Shown here in pieces: positions 8,829-17,070 of a DNA stretch of 64,000 nucleotides (positions are counted from its first letter, which is position 1; every line of letters begins with the position of its first letter). Both the position numbers and the translations under genes were made by a program. The stretch comes from Halomonas cerina (GTDB taxonomy: Bacteria; Pseudomonadota; Gammaproteobacteria; Pseudomonadales; Halomonadaceae), in the NCBI RefSeq assembly GCF_014192215.1, contig NZ_JACHXP010000004.1:231267-295266 (forward strand), given 5' to 3'. Below the pieces are notes generated by a model. That model was not told the DNA's origin. It searched no databases and was given only the letters and a program-made list of their open reading frames with translations.

Positions 8829-9842
8829 TCACTCTGCCGGTGCAGGATCGCGGCCGAGGGCGGTCAGCACCTGGTCGAGTTTTTCCTTACCCCCGATGCT
8901 GTCGTAGAATTCGGGCCAGATACCGGTTGCCAACTCGATCCACTCCTGCTCGTCGTTGGCGGGGTGAGTGATCTCCATGCCGTGCTCTTCTACCAGGCGT
9001 TCCTTGATGGAGGCCTCGGTCTCGAGCAGGTACTCGTAGCTGTGATCGGTCGCTTCCTGGCCGGCTTCCAGCACCAGTTCCTGCATCTCGGAACTGAGAC
9101 TCTGGAACTTGCCCTCGCTGATGATTAACGGCTCCATCGAGAACACATAGCAGCTCTCGGTGACATGGTCCTGGACCTCATAGAACTTCATCGCATCGAT
9201 GGTGATATAGGGGTTGTCCTGTCCATCGACCACGCCCTGCTGCAGCGCCGTGAAGGTCTCGGACCAGGCCAGCGGATTGGGATTCACGCCCCAGGCCTGG
9301 TAGGCAGAGATCATGATCTCGTTCTTGGGTACCCGGATCACCAGCCCTTCGAGGTCGGCAGGGGTGGCCACGGGCCTGACGGAGTTCGTCAGGCGACGGC
9401 ACCCGGAATAGGCCCAGCCCAGGATGCGCACGCCGGCATCGCGGATGGTGTTCTGGGTGAGTTCCTCACCGACCTCGCCTTGGGTCAAGGTGCGTGCATC
9501 CTCCGGGCTCTGGATCACATAGGGCAGCGTCATCACGCCCACCGTGGGTGAGAAGGGGGTGATGTTGTTGATGGCGAGTATCGACAGGTCCAGCAGGCCC
9601 ATACTGGCATTGTTGACGGTGTCCTGCTCGCTGCCGAGCTGGCCGTTGGGAAACAGGTCGACGGTCACTTCACCATCGGTCTTCTCCTCAACGAGATCGG
9701 CAAAGGTCGTGCCCAACTCGTACTGGGTGCCCCCGGCGGCATCGCCCAGGGCCATCTTCCAGGTCTCGGCCATGGCGTTGCCGCTCAAGGTCAAGCTCGC
9801 GGCGGATACTGCCATGGGGATGATCAGTTTCTGGATACGCAT
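8829..9842 (-). CDS. TRAP transporter substrate-binding protein, DctP type (second system, candidate taurine/sulfonate binder)
   Basis: A 337-residue periplasmic binding protein. A Sec signal peptide is visible (MRIQKLIIPMAVSAASLTLS ending in AMA). The body has the DctP pattern: ELGTTFADLVEEKTDGEVTV, the FPNGQLGSEQD motif, IRVPKNEIMISAYQAWGVNP and TALQQGVVDGQDNPY. The conserved Arg of the TRAP ligand site is probably in the IRVPKN segment. The start at 9842 has GGAGGTCACC in front. It is the first gene of a leftward operon, divergent from the MocR/TauR-like regulator, which supports taurine as ligand. It is unlike the TeaA ectoine binder as I remember that sequence. Confidence 0.88.
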   Translation of the reverse strand: MRIQKLIIPMAVSAASLTLSGNAMAETWKMALGDAAGGTQYELGTTFADLVEEKTDGEVTVDLFPNGQLGSEQDTVNNASMGLLDLSILAINNITPFSPTVGVMTLPYVIQSPEDARTLTQGEVGEELTQNTIRDAGVRILGWAYSGCRRLTNSVRPVATPADLEGLVIRVPKNEIMISAYQAWGVNPNPLAWSETFTALQQGVVDGQDNPYITIDAMKFYEVQDHVTESCYVFSMEPLIISEGKFQSLSSEMQELVLEAGQEATDHSYEYLLETEASIKERLVEEHGMEITHPANDEQEWIELATGIWPEFYDSIGGKEKLDQVLTALGRDPAPAE

Positions 9843-10162
9843 GGTGACCTCCAAGCCTTGTTATTGTCGGAAAGTCAGGATGTCAGCGTGACGTAACGCT
9901 TGCCTGGATGACCGGCAGAGGACTTCAATCTGGTCCGATCATCGAGATACGTGCCGTTCGCCATATCCTGATCATCATGTTCTACGCTCTCGCCTGTCGT
10001 GCCACTAGAACCAGTGAGACACCGTCGATTGGTCCAGCTCTGTAAGGGTGTGCAGGACAGTCGGCGGGCACCCGTCGGGTTCGGATTCCAGGGCCATGGC
10101 CGCCGGAGGTATGGCATACTCAGGAGTTGCCTATTCATCAGCCGTGGCGAGACATAATTTCA
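9843..10162. promoter_or_regulatory. Divergent promoter region between TRAP operon and tauR-like gene
   Basis: This 320-bp gap holds no convincing gene. On the minus strand CTGGACCAAT occurs at 10028-10037, close to the CTGGAC-type direct-repeat sites I recall for TauR of Rhodobacter. A second TGGTCC core lies at 9931-9936, 100 bp away. The region probably holds both promoters and the regulator's sites. The match is short, so confidence is modest. Confidence 0.4.
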
Positions 10163-11635
10163 ATGAGCCAGTTTCTCTTCCATCTCGACCCCGACCTGCC
10201 GGAGAGCCTTCAACGCCAGTTACGTGAGCAGATCGCCCGGGCCATCCTGGACGGCCATCTGCCCCTGGACGAGGCGCTTCCCTCCAGCCGCAAGTTGGCC
10301 AAGGAACTGCACGTGGCCCGCAACACGGTGATGCTGGCGTACGAACAACTGCTCGATGATGGCTATCTGATCGCCAAGAAGCGCAGCGGCTACTTCGTCA
10401 ATCCCGAGATTCTCGAGGGCCGTGCCGAGAAGCCCGTGCGCCTGAACGACATCGATGCCGAGCGCCTGCCTTGGGAAGACCTGCTGACCATGCATCCCTC
10501 TCGGCAGTCCACCATCAGCAAGCCCAGTGACTGGCATCGCTACGACTATCCCTTCATCTACGGACAGATCGATCCCGAACTGTTCCCCACTCAGCACTGG
10601 CGGGAATGCAGCCGCGATTCCATGAGCGTGCCGGCGATTCGCAGCTGGGCGGTGGACCACCTCAATGACGACGACCCCCTGCTGATCGAGCAGATCCACC
10701 AGCGGCTGCTGCCGAGGCGGGGAGTGTGGGCGAATCCCGAAGAGATCCTGGTGACAGTCGGCGCGCAGCAGGCCCTGTGGATGACCTGCATGCTGCTGCT
10801 CAAGGCCGGGCGCAGGTTCGGCATGGAAAACCCCGGCTACGTGGACATGTACAACATCGCCCGCACCTTTACCGATGACATCCGCCTGCTGCCGGTCGAC
10901 GACCAGGGCATGCGCTTGGAAGCCGATATCACCGACTGCCAGCTGGTCTACGTCACGCCTAGCCATCAGGCGCCGACCACGGTCACCATGCCCTTGGAGC
11001 GACGTCGCGAGTTGCTGGATATGGCGGAGATCGACAACTTCCTGATCATCGAGGACGACTACGAGAGCGAGACCAACTACCTGGACAACCCCACCCCGGC
11101 CCTGAAGAGCCTGGATCGCCACAACCGGGTGATCTACGTGGGCAGCCTCTCCAAGACACTGGCACCGGGTCTGCGCCTGGGCTACATGGTGGGGCCGCCG
11201 GCGCTGATCCGCGAGGCCCGCGCGCTACGTCGCCTGATGCTGCGCCACCCTCCCACCAACAATCAGCGCGCCGTGGCGCTGTTTCTCGACCGCGGTTACC
11301 ACGATGCCCTGCTGCGCCAGATCCACCAGGTGTTTCACAGCCGTTGGCAGCGGTTGGGCGAGGCCCTGGCTCGCCACATGCCCCATGCTTCGGTGCCTTC
11401 CACCTATGGGGGGTCCAGCTTCTGGGTGAAGGGTCCCGAGGGCCTCGACTGCCATAAGCTTCAGCGCCTGGCCGCCGAGCAGAGCATCCTGATCGAATGC
11501 GGCGACATCCACTTCTTCGATGCCCCCCGCCTCGAGTACTTCCGGCTGGGGTTCTCGGCGATTCCCGAGTCGCGCATCGAGCCCGGCATCGAGCACTTGG
11601 CAGCACTGATTCCTCAGGCCATCACCAAGCAGTAA
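10163..11635 (+). CDS. tauR: MocR/GntR-family regulator with aminotransferase-like domain (TauR-like)
   Basis: A 490-residue regulator with a GntR winged helix (about residues 10-75, LRLREQ-like QLREQIARAILDGHLPLDE and LAKELHVARNTVMLAYEQL) fused to a fold-type I aminotransferase domain. The PLP-binding lysine is K331 in GSLSKTLAPGLRLGY; D and Y residues of the cofactor pocket occur in IIEDDYESE. TauR proteins of this class activate taurine genes in alphaproteobacteria. Here the gene lies between a TRAP operon (divergent) and tauX/tauY (convergent), so the same role is likely. The ATG at 10163 is chosen over 10127 because homologues begin close to the winged helix. Confidence 0.82.
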   Translation: MSQFLFHLDPDLPESLQRQLREQIARAILDGHLPLDEALPSSRKLAKELHVARNTVMLAYEQLLDDGYLIAKKRSGYFVNPEILEGRAEKPVRLNDIDAERLPWEDLLTMHPSRQSTISKPSDWHRYDYPFIYGQIDPELFPTQHWRECSRDSMSVPAIRSWAVDHLNDDDPLLIEQIHQRLLPRRGVWANPEEILVTVGAQQALWMTCMLLLKAGRRFGMENPGYVDMYNIARTFTDDIRLLPVDDQGMRLEADITDCQLVYVTPSHQAPTTVTMPLERRRELLDMAEIDNFLIIEDDYESETNYLDNPTPALKSLDRHNRVIYVGSLSKTLAPGLRLGYMVGPPALIREARALRRLMLRHPPTNNQRAVALFLDRGYHDALLRQIHQVFHSRWQRLGEALARHMPHASVPSTYGGSSFWVKGPEGLDCHKLQRLAAEQSILIECGDIHFFDAPRLEYFRLGFSAIPESRIEPGIEHLAALIPQAITKQ

Positions 11636-11662
11636 GCGACTGACGGCCCTTCCCCCACCACA

Positions 11663-11683
11663 AGGCCGCCCCGAGGGCGGCCT
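11663..11683. terminator. GC-rich hairpin between convergent tauR-like and tauY genes
   Basis: AGGCCGCCC-CGA-GGGCGGCCT forms a perfect 9-bp stem with a 3-nt loop, 28 bp from the end of each flanking convergent gene. There is no T tract on either side, so it may be a weak or bidirectional terminator. Confidence 0.5.
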
Positions 11684-11711
11684 GGTGACTGGATGACGCC
11701 TGATGCTGGGC

Positions 11712-13151
11712 CTAGAGCACTTCGTCCTTGAGGTGGTACCAGCGATACAGGAAGCGCTGGCCGAAGCGCCGGAAGGGGGCGAAGGCCTGGGACTCGACCA
11801 TCTCGCGAATATTGGGATACGGCAGCCGGGAGGTGAAGATCGGCAGGTCCAGCTCCTTGCCGTGACCGGCGATCCACTGTGCCAGGCGCCGGCCGGCCTG
11901 GGCGGAATACATCACGCCGTTGCCGCCGTAGCCCAAGGCATAGTAGACCGTTTCCTTGGCATCGGGCTGATGAATGCGCGGCATCATGTCATGACTGACG
12001 TCGACCCACCCCCACCAGGAGTAATCGAGTTCGATGCCCTCGAGCGCCGGGAACTTGCGATGCATATCGCCGACCAGCAGATCCTCGTACTTCTGCTGCG
12101 GCGCGTCGCGGCCGGTGATCGCACTGCGGCTGCCGATCTGCAGTCGGTTGTCCGGCAGCAGACGGTAGTAATGGCGCAGGATTCGGGTATCGGTGATCAC
12201 CTGGCGCGTGCGCAGGCTGCAGGCCTCGATCTCGTCATCGGTCAGCTGACGCGTGACGATGGAATTGGAGAGGATCGGCAGCAACCGGTTCTTGAGCTCG
12301 CGATGCAGGGTCTGGGAGGTGTAGCCCCCGGTGGCGATCCCCACCGCGCGCGCCTTGACCACCCCACCGGGGGTCGTCAGGTAGTGCACGCCGCCCCGGG
12401 TCTCGAAGCCCTGCACCGGACTGGCCGGGTGGATCTTCACCCCCAGCGCCCGGGCCTTGCGGTGATAGCCGAAGGCCAGCTTGCCGGCGTGGATGCCGAT
12501 GCCCTCGGGCTCGTGCATGGCCCCGGCGGCTTCCCGGTCGCCGATCCAGTCGCGCTTGACCGTATCGGCATCCAGGATCCGGACATCGTAGTCGAAGGTC
12601 TCGCGTAGCAGCTTCGCTTCCTTCTCCAGAGTCGGCATGACCTTGTCGCGATGGGCCACATAGAGATGACCGCCGGGTTGCGGATCGCAATCGATATCGG
12701 CGATCAACTCCTTGAAGGTCGCCATGCCATCCAGGCATTCCTGATGAAGCTTCAGGGCGGTCTCCAGGCCGTAGCGCTGGATCCACTGGGAGCGCTTGAG
12801 GCGGCCGGAAGCACACTGGGCCTGCCCACCGTTGCGGGTCGAGCAGCCCCAACTGGTGCGGTTGGCCTCCAGCACCGTGGCCTTGATGCCGTATTCCCGG
12901 GCCAGGAAGATGGCGGCGGTCAACCCCGTGAAGCCGGAGCCGATGATCACCACATCGGCATCCGTGTCCTGCGTGATGGGTCCGTCATCGGCGGGGGGCT
13001 CGCCGGCTGTGCCGATCCAGTAGGTGGGCGCATAGTCACGCCCTGCCCCCGGTGTCGCAGCCTTCAGGGGATCATAGGCCGGATCATACGGCTGGGAGGG
13101 TGAGGTCTTGCCCTCCGTCTCCCCCTTGGCTGTTGGCATTGGTGTCTCCAT
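11712..13151 (-). CDS. tauY: Taurine dehydrogenase large subunit, FAD-dependent (TauY-like)
   Basis: A 479-residue FAD oxidoreductase of the DAO/gamma-glutamylputrescine-oxidase type. The dinucleotide-binding core GSGFTG lies at residues 71-76, followed by the acidic residue of VLEANR near residue 93. Later blocks (CSTRNGGQAQCASG, GIATGGYTSQ, YALGYGGNGVMYSAQAGRRLA) match amine-oxidising flavoproteins. Taurine dehydrogenase deaminates taurine to sulfoacetaldehyde and ammonium with a cytochrome-type acceptor. The assignment rests on its small NTF2-like partner 46 bp upstream, the xsc gene at the head of the cluster and the TauR-like regulator. GAGGAG precedes the start. An amine oxidase for another substrate is the main alternative. 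Confidence 0.78.
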   Translation of the reverse strand: METPMPTAKGETEGKTSPSQPYDPAYDPLKAATPGAGRDYAPTYWIGTAGEPPADDGPITQDTDADVVIIGSGFTGLTAAIFLAREYGIKATVLEANRTSWGCSTRNGGQAQCASGRLKRSQWIQRYGLETALKLHQECLDGMATFKELIADIDCDPQPGGHLYVAHRDKVMPTLEKEAKLLRETFDYDVRILDADTVKRDWIGDREAAGAMHEPEGIGIHAGKLAFGYHRKARALGVKIHPASPVQGFETRGGVHYLTTPGGVVKARAVGIATGGYTSQTLHRELKNRLLPILSNSIVTRQLTDDEIEACSLRTRQVITDTRILRHYYRLLPDNRLQIGSRSAITGRDAPQQKYEDLLVGDMHRKFPALEGIELDYSWWGWVDVSHDMMPRIHQPDAKETVYYALGYGGNGVMYSAQAGRRLAQWIAGHGKELDLPIFTSRLPYPNIREMVESQAFAPFRRFGQRFLYRWYHLKDEVL

Positions 13152-13197
13152 GATCGGACTCCTCGCAGACTGGCTACCGTGATCGAACCCGGGGCAA

Positions 13198-13581
13198 TCA
13201 AGCCTTGACGGGGGGGCGGTTCTTGCGGAAGGCGTTCTTCACGGCGATCTTGCCGTCGCGGAAGGTAAAGGCATCGATCATCCGAGCCTCGCTGCGCATG
13301 CCGTCGGCGGTGGTCCCCTGGTAGGTGGACTCGGTGAAGCCCTTGTCGCCGCTCACGTGGTGCTCGGCATCGACCCAACTGGCGTCCGGCGCGGTCTTCC
13401 AGGCATTCTCGAGGCCCTGACGGACCTCCGCCTGTCCCACGAAGCTCTTGCCCTGCAGTTCCGGGCCGGCAATGGCATGGAAGACACAGTCCTCGGTCAT
13501 CATGTCCATGACGGCATCGATGTCATGACGGTTCAGGGCATCGCTGAAGGCCTGGAGAAATTCGATGTCGGGTTGGCGCAT
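13198..13581 (-). CDS. tauX: Taurine dehydrogenase small subunit, NTF2/SnoaL-like (TauX-like)
   Basis: A 127-residue cone-fold protein of the SnoaL/NTF2 class: FLQAFSDALNRHDIDAVMDM, CVFHAIAGPELQGKSF and the tail FTFRDGKIAVKNAFRK follow the family pattern. TauX, the small subunit of taurine dehydrogenase, is as far as I recall a protein of this type encoded next to the flavoprotein TauY, as here. It has no signal peptide. TAGGAG lies upstream of the ATG at 13581. Its exact role (scaffold or substrate pocket) is not known to me. The gene is separated from the ThiO-like gene by 154 bp. Confidence 0.72.
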   Translation of the reverse strand: MRQPDIEFLQAFSDALNRHDIDAVMDMMTEDCVFHAIAGPELQGKSFVGQAEVRQGLENAWKTAPDASWVDAEHHVSGDKGFTESTYQGTTADGMRSEARMIDAFTFRDGKIAVKNAFRKNRPPVKA

Positions 13582-13735
13582 GTCGGGCTCCTAACGGTTG
13601 TGGTTGTTCAGGAAACGAAAACTGACACGGCACGGCCGCTTTGGCCTGTGTCATCGACGAGCCTACTGCCGAAACCACCCCAACATTAGCGCCAGATACC
13701 GGTGGAAGATTGGGCCAGACAATCGCCGTTCCCGC

Positions 13736-14872
13736 TCAGTCCGTGGCCACCATCGTCGGCACCGGCGCCAGACGATGAATCGGCTGGAAGGCACGGGGAT
13801 CGATCACCGGTCGACGCCCCAGCACCTCGTCGGCCAATAGCCGCGCCGAAGCCGGGGCCAGCACCAGGCCATTGCGATAGTGGCCGGCATTGATGAAGAG
13901 CCCTCTCACGTCGGGCATTTCACCAATGAAGGGCAACCCATCGGGCGTGCCCGGCCGCAACCCCGACCAGTGATGTTCGATCTCGCACTCGGCCAAGGCC
14001 GGCAGGATGGACACCGCGCTGGCATGCAGGGAGTCACGGGCCTCACGGGTCGGGGTCTTGTCGAAGCCAGCCTCTTCCAGGGTCGATCCCACCAGCACGC
14101 GGCCATCGGCGCGGGGAATCAAGTATCGGCCGTGCCGCAGGACCACACGCTCGAGCAGCTGGCGTGACCCGGTGACCACCGGCGTCTTGAATACCATCAT
14201 CTGCCCCTTGACCGGCCGCACGGGCAAGGCAAGCCCCAGGGGTGACAGCAGATGATTCGTCCAGGCACCCCCGCAGACGACCACCCGACCGGCCATGAAG
14301 CGACCGCCGGCCGTCACGGCCCCCTTTACGCGCCCTTGGCCGGTGATCAGCCGCTGGACCGCACAACCCTCACAGAGATCGACCCTCGGCAGGCGTTGCA
14401 GCAGCGCACGGAGGGCGCGGACCAGCCGCGGGTTACGAAGGCTGCCCAGGGTCGGCATCCAAAGCCCGCCCTCGATACCCTCGACGAGGCCCGGCTCACG
14501 GGCATAGACGGCGTAGGCATCGATACTGGCCAGGGACGTATCGAGGCCTTGTGCCCAGCGCCTGGCCATGTCGGCCTCGGCCGTGTCCAGGTAGAGCAAG
14601 CCGTTCTGGCGATACTCCGGGTCGATTCCGGTCATGTCGATCAGGCGGTCGGCCAGGTGCGGGTAGCGACTCTCCGACCAGCGCGAGAGCCGTGAGATGG
14701 CCTCGGGCTGACGCCAGGGATAGAGCGGCGAGACGATGCCACCGCCGGCCCAGGAGGCTTCCCGCCCGGCCTCGCCTCGCTCGAGCAGGGTGACGCTGAG
14801 ACCGTCCTCGGCCAGTTGCCAGGCCGTCATCATACCGATGACGCCACCACCGATGATCAGAACATCTTGCAT
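13736..14872 (-). CDS. FAD-dependent amine/glycine oxidase, ThiO-like
   Basis: A 378-residue flavoprotein of the DAO family. GGGVIG at residues 8-13 binds the dinucleotide, E31 in LLERGE would contact the ribose, and ASWAGGGIVSPLYPW plus HWSGLRPGTPDGLPFIG are strong ThiO/glycine oxidase features. ThiO makes dehydroglycine for thiazole synthesis. In this cluster, downstream of xsc copy 1 and upstream of tauX/tauY, it could instead oxidise a secondary amine such as N-methyltaurine. I cannot decide from sequence. GAGGAG precedes the ATG at 14872; a frame opening at 14911 is not supported. There are no other thiamine genes nearby. Confidence 0.72.
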   Translation of the reverse strand: MQDVLIIGGGVIGMMTAWQLAEDGLSVTLLERGEAGREASWAGGGIVSPLYPWRQPEAISRLSRWSESRYPHLADRLIDMTGIDPEYRQNGLLYLDTAEADMARRWAQGLDTSLASIDAYAVYAREPGLVEGIEGGLWMPTLGSLRNPRLVRALRALLQRLPRVDLCEGCAVQRLITGQGRVKGAVTAGGRFMAGRVVVCGGAWTNHLLSPLGLALPVRPVKGQMMVFKTPVVTGSRQLLERVVLRHGRYLIPRADGRVLVGSTLEEAGFDKTPTREARDSLHASAVSILPALAECEIEHHWSGLRPGTPDGLPFIGEMPDVRGLFINAGHYRNGLVLAPASARLLADEVLGRRPVIDPRAFQPIHRLAPVPTMVATD

Positions 14873-14919
14873 GGGAACTCTCCTCGCACGGGGATAGGCA
14901 GGTGATGTCACGCGGCCAT

Positions 14920-14962
14920 AAAAAAGCCCCGGCCCGGCGAGGGAGCCGGTGGGCCGGGGCTT
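14920..14962 (-). terminator. Rho-independent terminator of xsc copy 1
   Basis: On the minus strand AAGCCCCGGCCC pairs with GGGCCGGGGCTT and is followed by TTTT. The stem is 12 bp with a 15-nt loop, 41 bp after the xsc stop. It would separate xsc copy 1 from the ThiO-tauX-tauY genes, at least in part. Confidence 0.85.
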
Positions 14963-15002
14963 GACATGGGCGTCAGCTCAGCAGGGCGCGAAGCCGCCCG
15001 CC

Positions 15003-16823
15003 TTAGACGTAGTCCTGGTACTTCTCGAGCAGCCGCACGGGCTTTTTCAGGGCATCGCGACGGAAGGGGTCGCCCAGCTCGCGGGTGCACATGATCTCGA
15101 GGATGCAGGTCTTGCCCTCGTTCATCTGCAGGTCCACCGCCTTCTTCAGCGCCGGGCCCACGTCTTCCAGGCGGTCCACGGTGATGCCCTCGGCCCCCAT
15201 CGCCCGACCGATCTCGGCGAAGCTCTGGTTCTCCAGCTCGCCGGCCACGAAGCGGCGATTGTAGAACTCCACCTGGTTCTTCTTCTCCGCGCCCCACTGG
15301 CGGTTGTGGAACACCACCGCGGTCACCGGGATCTGGTCACGCACCGCGGTCATGGTCTCCATCAGGCTCATGCCCCAGGCGCCGTCACCAGCATAGGCGA
15401 TCGCCGGGCGCTCCGGTGCGGCCACCTTGGCCCCGATGATGGTCGGCAGCGCATAGCCGCAGTTGCCGAAGCTCATCGGTGCGAAGAAGCTGCGCGGCTT
15501 GTCGAAGCGCAGATAGCTGTGGGCCACGGCGTTGATGTTGCCGATGTCGGTGGACACCATCACGTCCTCGGGCATGGCCTTCTCGAGTTCGCGCAGCACC
15601 TGACGCGGGTGCAGGTACTCGCCGCCGGAGAACGGCGTCTCGCCGGCGGCCTCGTCGATGGCATCCAGGCTGAACGGGTCCTTCTCGTGGGTCCATTCGT
15701 CCAGCTCACGCTCCCAGGCGGCCTTCTCGCTGGCGATCTGCTCGGCGCGCTTGGCCTTGGTGGCGTCGCAGGCCAGTTCACGGCTGGCCAGGCGCTCGGT
15801 GATCGCCTCGGCCGCTTCCTTGGCGTCGCCGCAGATGCCCACCGCGATCTTCTTCACCAGGCCCAGCATCTTGTGGTCGGCGTCGATCTGGATGATCTTG
15901 GCGTCCTTCGGCCAGTAGTCCAGGCCGTGCTGCGGCAGGGTGCCGAACGGCCCCAACCGCGTGCCCAGCGCCACCACCACGTCGGCCTGGGCGATCAGCT
16001 TCATGCCCGCCTTGGAGCCCTGATAGCCCAGCGGGCCGCACCACAGCGGATGGCTGGCCGGGAAGGAGTCGTTGTGCTGGTAGCTGTTGACTACCGGCGC
16101 GCCCAGCCGCTCGGCCAGCGCCTGGCAGGCGTCCACGCCATCGGCCATCACCACGCCACCGCCGGAGACGATCACCGGGAACTCGGCCTTGGCCAGCAGC
16201 TCGGCCGCCTCGTTGAGGGTCCGGGTGCCGCCCGGACCACGGTGGAGACGCGCCGGCTCGGGAATCTCACATTCGATCTCGCCGTAGAAGTAATCCCGCG
16301 GGATATTCAGCTGGGTCGGGCCCATCTCCGACATCGCCCGATCGAAGCAGCGAGCGGTGTACTCGGCCATCCGCGCCGGGTGGGTCACGTGGCCCTGGTA
16401 CTTGGTGAACTCCTGGAACATCGGCAGCTGATGGCACTCCTGGAAGCCGCCCAGGCCAATGCCGGTGGTGCCCGCCTCGGGGGTGACGATGACCACCGGG
16501 CTGTGCGCCCAGTAGGCCGCGGCGATGCCGGTCACGCAGTTGGAGATGCCCGGGCCGTTCTGGCCGATCACCGTGCCGTGGCGCCCCGAGACCCGCGCAT
16601 AGCCGTCGGCCATGTGCGCTGCGCCCTGCTCGTGGACCACCGGGATCAGGCGGATGCCGGCCGGAGCGAAGATGTCCATGGCGTCCATGAAGGCCGAGCC
16701 CATGATGCCGAACATGTCGGTCACCCCGTTGGCGACCAGGGTCTCCACGAAGGCCTCCGAGGGCGTCATCGTCTGTTTGCCTTGTACGACCTGGCGGGTA
16801 TCTGCGGTGTTGTCGGTGCTCAT
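15003..16823 (-). CDS. xsc: Sulfoacetaldehyde acetyltransferase, copy 1
   Basis: A 606-residue thiamine-diphosphate enzyme that converts sulfoacetaldehyde and phosphate to acetyl phosphate and sulfite, the desulfonation step shared by taurine and isethionate routes. The ThDP motif region starts at GDGAWGMSLMETMTAV near residue 479 and runs to NRQWGAEKKNQ. The N-terminal Pyr domain has FVETLVANGVTDMFGIMG and AYARVSGRHG-like DGYARVSGRHGTVIGQNG. The start at 16823 has GGAGGACACC upstream; an in-frame ATG at 16844 is disfavoured. It differs from copy 2 (24544-26364) at one base that I found (position 16244), giving His instead of Asp at about residue 194. It is divergent from the AAA-VWA cassette. 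Confidence 0.95.
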   Translation of the reverse strand: MSTDNTADTRQVVQGKQTMTPSEAFVETLVANGVTDMFGIMGSAFMDAMDIFAPAGIRLIPVVHEQGAAHMADGYARVSGRHGTVIGQNGPGISNCVTGIAAAYWAHSPVVIVTPEAGTTGIGLGGFQECHQLPMFQEFTKYQGHVTHPARMAEYTARCFDRAMSEMGPTQLNIPRDYFYGEIECEIPEPARLHRGPGGTRTLNEAAELLAKAEFPVIVSGGGVVMADGVDACQALAERLGAPVVNSYQHNDSFPASHPLWCGPLGYQGSKAGMKLIAQADVVVALGTRLGPFGTLPQHGLDYWPKDAKIIQIDADHKMLGLVKKIAVGICGDAKEAAEAITERLASRELACDATKAKRAEQIASEKAAWERELDEWTHEKDPFSLDAIDEAAGETPFSGGEYLHPRQVLRELEKAMPEDVMVSTDIGNINAVAHSYLRFDKPRSFFAPMSFGNCGYALPTIIGAKVAAPERPAIAYAGDGAWGMSLMETMTAVRDQIPVTAVVFHNRQWGAEKKNQVEFYNRRFVAGELENQSFAEIGRAMGAEGITVDRLEDVGPALKKAVDLQMNEGKTCILEIMCTRELGDPFRRDALKKPVRLLEKYQDYV

Positions 16824-16825
16824 GG
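15005..16825. repeat. 1,821-bp near-perfect direct repeat, copy 1 (xsc)
   Basis: This segment matches 24546-26366 at a constant offset of 9,541 bp. The only difference I found is G16244 against C25785. Identity ends 2 bp beyond the start codon and at the last base of the stop codon (TAA here, TGA in the other copy). Confidence 0.95.
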
Positions 16826-16870
16826 TGTCCTCCGAGCCAGTCATTCGAGTTGTTCTATATGAAACCTTTT

Positions 16871-16887
16871 ATTCCGATTTCCGGAAT
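16871..16887. promoter_or_regulatory. 17-bp palindrome upstream of xsc copy 1, shared with xsc copy 2
   Basis: ATTCC-GATTTCC-GGAAT lies 48 bp upstream of the xsc start. The equivalent place before copy 2 has GTTCC-GATATCT-GGAAC (26431-26447). Both fit TTCCGATWTCYGGAA. The IclR protein at 26561 is the likeliest binder, by inference. On the minus strand it would overlap or adjoin the -35 region. Confidence 0.6.
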
Positions 16888-16928
16888 ACTAGAAGACTCT
16901 AGGCACCACCCCCTCCCTCGTCAAGGAT

Positions 16929-16968
16929 AAATTTCATAAAACGATACGATTTGATTCTTTTTATGGAA
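16929..16968 (+). promoter_or_regulatory. Promoter element of the AAA-VWA cassette, shared with the iclR promoter
   Basis: Thirty of 40 positions match 26489-26528 upstream of the IclR gene, including CATAAAA, TAC and TTGATT. TTGATT at 16951-16956 can act as a -35 box with TATCCT at 16975-16980 (18-bp spacer) for rightward transcription. The similarity indicates shared control or common origin of the two divergent promoters. Confidence 0.5.
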
Positions 16969-17070
16969 CTGTTCTATCCTCCCCGAACACTCGGCAGCGA
17001 TGTCCCCTGCCCATGCATCGATCAGGGACACCCAATGGTCAACGGTCCCCGGCGGGCCGAGGAGACAGTG

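Noticed and set aside
6265..9842. Ectoine TRAP transporter teaABCD
   Set aside because: Gene order matches, but the binding protein does not look like TeaA and the divergent regulator is TauR-like.
10220..11122. Minus-strand open frame inside the tauR-like gene, and similar antisense frames elsewhere
   Set aside because: Low-complexity translation, no ribosome site and complete overlap with a recognised protein.
14949..16862. Long plus-strand open frame opposite xsc copy 1 (and its twin opposite copy 2)
   Set aside because: Composition is His/Gly/Arg-rich shadow translation of a high-GC gene; no family resemblance, and the xsc frame is fully supported.
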